Below, piece after piece: positions 60,059 through 64,000 of a stretch of DNA of 64,000 bases; position 1 is the stretch's first letter, and each line of letters begins with the position of its first letter. Origin of the DNA: Climacium dendroides (Eukaryota; Streptophyta; Bryopsida; Hypnales; Climaciaceae); contig OX467086.1 in assembly GCA_950106755.1 (NCBI GenBank), forward strand, positions 11,984,001-12,048,000, read 5' to 3'. The notes beneath the pieces are model-generated. The model had not been told where the DNA came from. It saw only the letters and a program-made list of their open reading frames with translations, and ran no database searches. The translations under genes and the position numbers were made by a program.

Positions 60059-60346
60059 GGGGAACCAAAGGATACCCGTAGATCTACGGTACTGTAGGTC
60101 TGCCAGCTCTAATGAATTTTGAAGGGACTTGGCCTCGGTTGAGCCTTTCCTTCTTTTTTTTCCCCTGAAAATCGCCAGATAATAACTTTCATATTGTTGG
60201 TCCAAACGTCATGAAACAAAGCCCGTGCACCCCTCCTTATCAAGAGCTTTTCGATAGTACCAAGCATGTGACTAGGAAACTCATGGTGCATGAGATCTCA
60301 CTGTAACAAACAAAACAAAACAACCTACCAAATGTAACGAATGGAT

Positions 60347-60712
60347 TAGGTCGACCTACTATGGTAATTGTTCCTAAAGTAGAAACATTGAATTGCAACA
60401 TTTTTCGTTTTCCATGACCTAAATAATGGACTTGCATAAACACTACCATGACTTATAACTACCACAACTTTTCAAAAGCAACCAATAAAAGGTGAAGAGT
60501 TTGTCAAGTCTTTCCTTTTTCTACTAAAATTGTGAAATTTCAATAAAAATTAGGTCAACCTACTAAGGTAAATGTCCTTAAGGTAGAAACATCTAATCTC
60601 AAACAACAATTTTTGTTTTCTATTACTTAAATAATAAACTTGCATGAATATTACCATGACTCAAAACCACCACAACTTTTCAAAAGCAACCAATGAGAGG
60701 TGAAGAGTTTTT
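60347..60712. repeat. Tandem duplication, two copies about 204 bp apart
   Basis: Copy 1 (about 60347-60506) and copy 2 (about 60551-60712) share AGGTC(G/A)ACCTACTA, GTAGAAACAT, ACTTGCAT, ACTACCATGACT and CCACAACTTTTCAAAAGCAA in the same order. Non-coding. Confidence 0.7.
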
Positions 60713-63700
60713 TGAAGCAACTAATGAGAAATGACAAAGGGTGTTCATCCCAAGGGACTCTAATGTTATGTTTAGGATACCTTATATTTTCAACTTTGAA
60801 AGTATATAAAAATATTATTAAAAATGTCAAAAAATTACTAAACCACTTGAGGTGCATTTATTTTAAGTTCACTAATCTCACCACATTTTTTTAGTCATCT
60901 AACCATTGAAATAGAGGAATCAAAATAAATCTTGCATTTTGGTGTTTCCATCCTATTTGTACGACACAACTATTTGTGACAGTCCAATGGAAGGCCCATT
61001 TTAGCTTCATACTTGGTTTGAAAATGACACTTCAAAGTGAATGTGCAATTGAAGTAATTATAAATGTTTTGGAGGTATGAGATTGGCAAAATTTACAAAA
61101 TCTGAGATGGTTTATGGATGTCTTTGGAAAGCATATATTACAAGCCTTAATTAAGTAGACAATTCATCAAGTCAACCAGAGCTAATGTAGATAAAGTTGG
61201 TGGCATATTTGTGGTTGTAAATCTCAATTTTGGAGTAGGAGGTAAGGGGTGCTATTATGTGATTGAGCCTAGGATCATGAGCCTATGAGCCTAAAGGACT
61301 ATACACTTATATAACAAGTGTTTATATTATAAAAACCTTCCATAATTATAGTATAACTATGTTATATATACTTATATTATAGGTGCCCATCATATTAGCA
61401 CCTTCAGTGGTTGTAAGATACGTACTTATACATATGTTCAAGGCTCACATATTCACATTTCCATACTCACACACTAACATTGTTGTGACACTACCTTACA
61501 ATAATCACACTATTTTGAAGTAGAGCATGTTGAAGTATTTTTTATTGTACTAATTTGCTTCATGCATAATTTTTTTATATTTTTAAACCCTAAACTCTCA
61601 CTAATGGAATAAATCAATGTAGTTGTAACTTTGTGATCTTGACTAGCATGGATGAAGCTATTTAAGTCTTTAAATATAAAGATTGTAAATGAAAAATGAT
61701 ATCCAAATCTAAACATATAAATTTGACTACCATAAGATTTTTGGGGTGATATTTGATGATTTTAGCCATTAAAAATAGAAAACACTTTACAAACAATTTT
61801 AGTCTTTTAAAAAAATAATCATGTAGAAAATCCTTGGCACTGCCATGAGGATCCCATTAACTTTAATCAACTATCATTTTAACTTTTTGTTTTTATTAAG
61901 ATGAATCTAAGAATTTGGTTGAAGCTTCTAATTTGGTAGATCTTATATGATATTTTTGTTATTTGTTAGCAAAAGTACAATTTTTAATGTTGACAAAAAC
62001 AATATAAAATAAAAAAATTGGCCAAAAGACTTTGCATTTCTACAATTTTGATAAATTTGTTTACTTGTGTATTTAATTCATCTATTTATCTATTTTCTAA
62101 TAAAATATAATTTTTTCTTCAAGGTTTTAGGGACAAATAGTAGACACTCATGCACAATAAATACATACACATTGAAACCTACCTATGCAACACTAGTATA
62201 TAACTATAGTGAATATTTTAGATATTTTAAATCTATTTGGTATAAGATATAAATTTTTGAATTTTTTTCATAAAAAATTTACAACAATATTATAGTGTGT
62301 AATTATAATTTTTTAATATAAAAATACCATTATAAAAATGAAAATGATCATTTCATATACTAATGGAGTGACAAAATAGAGGCATAGAGATTGAAGAATT
62401 TTCAAGTTTTAGTATACAATTAAGGGAGTCAACTAGCTAGTTTTGGCCCAAATTCAATATCAAAATAAATACTTGAGACAAGACAATTGTGCAATATGGT
62501 CACACAATATCTAAATTACTTCTAATTTTGGAATTGTTGCATTTTGACTTGCTTGCTATGCTTGAATGTAATATAAAGAGCTATAACAAGTCAAACTGCT
62601 TAATTCTATTTGCAAGTTGCAAGTTAGAAAAAATGGGCTTATTATGGCTTCACTTCTCAAATCTTGATTGCACCAATCCCCTACCAACAATAGGGGACTT
62701 GAAACTAGAAGAAATTCAAAGTTTTTGCACCTTTTCAAATTATTGTAGACTAGCTCATTAGTTCCATCTTCTATTAATTTCTTCATTATTTGTCATTGGC
62801 TTTTTGGCAAATAGAGTCTTTTAGAGATATGAAGATTTCATTGTAGACATAGTTACTCTATTTTCAAAGCTCTTCTATCTCAAATAATAATTATAAATTG
62901 AATCTCATCATGCAGAGCGAGATTTCTTTGGAGGTGATTTGTCATCCATTTGCACCAAAGTAATGGGTCCAATACTAAGCCCTTGGAACAAAATGGTATC
63001 GAATGGACAAAAAATCCTCAAAAAACTTCAAATTAAAAAAAATCTTGGATGAAACTACTAAATTGTGGATAGAAATACAATTATAGACATGTGATATGCA
63101 CAAATGTGATATTCTCTATCCAATATGTAGATGAATGTTGAAATTTGGAGCACCGCTATAACATTTAATATTGTCACTTTGACACTTCATAATAAATGGA
63201 ATTTTTTTTGCAAAGCTATGTCTACAATTAGTAATCATAATCTAGTATAAAAACAAAAACAATTTATGTTTGACTTTTGAGAGTGAGTGTTGTTTAAGAT
63301 AGGGATCTTTTCCCAATAAGGTAGAGCTACCCAATACCACCATCCACCCAATTCTACCACCTACAAGACCTTTCTATTTTTGTTAGTGACCCACCCATTA
63401 CCAAAATCTTAGCAACCTTTTATCATGATGGCAATGCACTTGGGGGGCGGACACATCAACCCATGTTTTAACAAGAGTCTACCTATGCTTCACATCTATT
63501 CAAACTTTAACATTTTAACTTCAAAAAATCACAAAAAATTCACTTCTTGTCAAAATATGTTCATTTTTTTTCCAACCGACTTATCTCAAACTTTTCAATT
63601 TGTGAAAAATATGGGATTTGACAAATAGCTTCTCCAAAGTACCTAGATAGAAAATTTGTGTGGTAATGGGTTGATCTACCTTAATTATTTGATATAATAA

Positions 63701-64000
63701 TTGTTTCTCCTCATCCTTTGAGTTGTTAATAGAGACCTAATCAAATTGTTCCAATAAGGATTCAAGGAAAAAAGGAGGATCTTTTGTTCCATCATCATTG
63801 GGGTCATAATCTTCCTTTAGAGCAAATTTTGTCTCCGATTTATGTGATTCTTGATACAATGTAGATGTGCACCAATCTGCACATTGATACCAACACTCAA
63901 CTGAGTCTTAATGCTAATAAGGGGAATTTCATTAAAATGGAGCCATTCCACAAACTTTGGCATTTATATAGTTTAGACTATGCAATCTAAAATCTATACA
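60713..64000. other. AT-rich intergenic DNA, no gene seen
   Basis: No coding or RNA gene recognised. A block near 63618-63680 (GACAAATAG-TTCTCCAAAGTA, CTAGATAG, AAATTTG) repeats the one near 19840-19900. Confidence 0.5.

Noticed and set aside
1..64000. CRISPR arrays, bacterial operons or prophage
   Set aside because: The genes are spliced and plant-type. The tandem repeats found have no regular spacer architecture.

Overview
This 64 kb window is nuclear DNA from a land plant. It holds five intron-containing genes with canonical GT-AG splicing, all of plant-typical families, set in AT-rich, repeat-laden intergenic DNA. The genes are a KORRIGAN-type membrane endoglucanase, a chloroplast OPR/RAP protein, an EXA1-type GYF protein, a PAC2 proteasome chaperone and an aldo-keto reductase. 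The species cannot be fixed from sequence alone. The plain, partly divergent proteins and the hAT (ZNF862-like) relic would fit a seed-free plant such as a moss, lycophyte or fern, but this is inference.

Layout. 1-14.3 kb is AT-rich with no convincing gene. It carries a foldback element (1.95-2.22 kb), a 37-unit heptamer array (9.70-9.96 kb), a perfect 35-bp hairpin (10.36-10.50 kb), a CACTA-like MITE (12.35 kb) and a pogo-like MITE (13.86 kb). 14.3-17.2 kb (minus) is a six-exon aldo-keto reductase. 17.2-20.6 kb is low-complexity and repeat DNA. 20.7-23.2 kb is a decayed hAT transposase. 24.96-29.48 kb (minus) is the six-exon KORRIGAN-like GH9 gene, with a ~70 bp tandem repeat just upstream. 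31-34 kb holds two copies of a ~0.9 kb TTAA-flanked repeat family; further copies lie at 18.6 kb and, inverted, at 39.5 kb. 35.9-38.3 kb (minus) is a four-exon OPR/RAP chloroplast gene. 41.8-52.6 kb (plus) is a 15-exon EXA1-like gene in a GC-rich island. 56.1-58.35 kb (minus) is a seven-exon PAC2 gene. 58.9-64 kb returns to repeats and includes a Harbinger-type Myb/SANT relic.

The five genes are independent housekeeping loci: redox metabolism, cellulose and wall synthesis, plastid RNA maturation, translational control, and 20S proteasome assembly. They do not form a cluster. All five gene models were built by hand from splice sites and reading-frame phase. Every exon chain closes in frame, giving 286, 607, 605, 2163 and 274 residues respectively. 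The unusual material is the non-coding structure: several MITE classes with readable terminal repeats, a TTAA-bounded repeat family, a frame-neutral stop-free intron inside the GYF gene, and strong G/T strand skew across that gene's introns.
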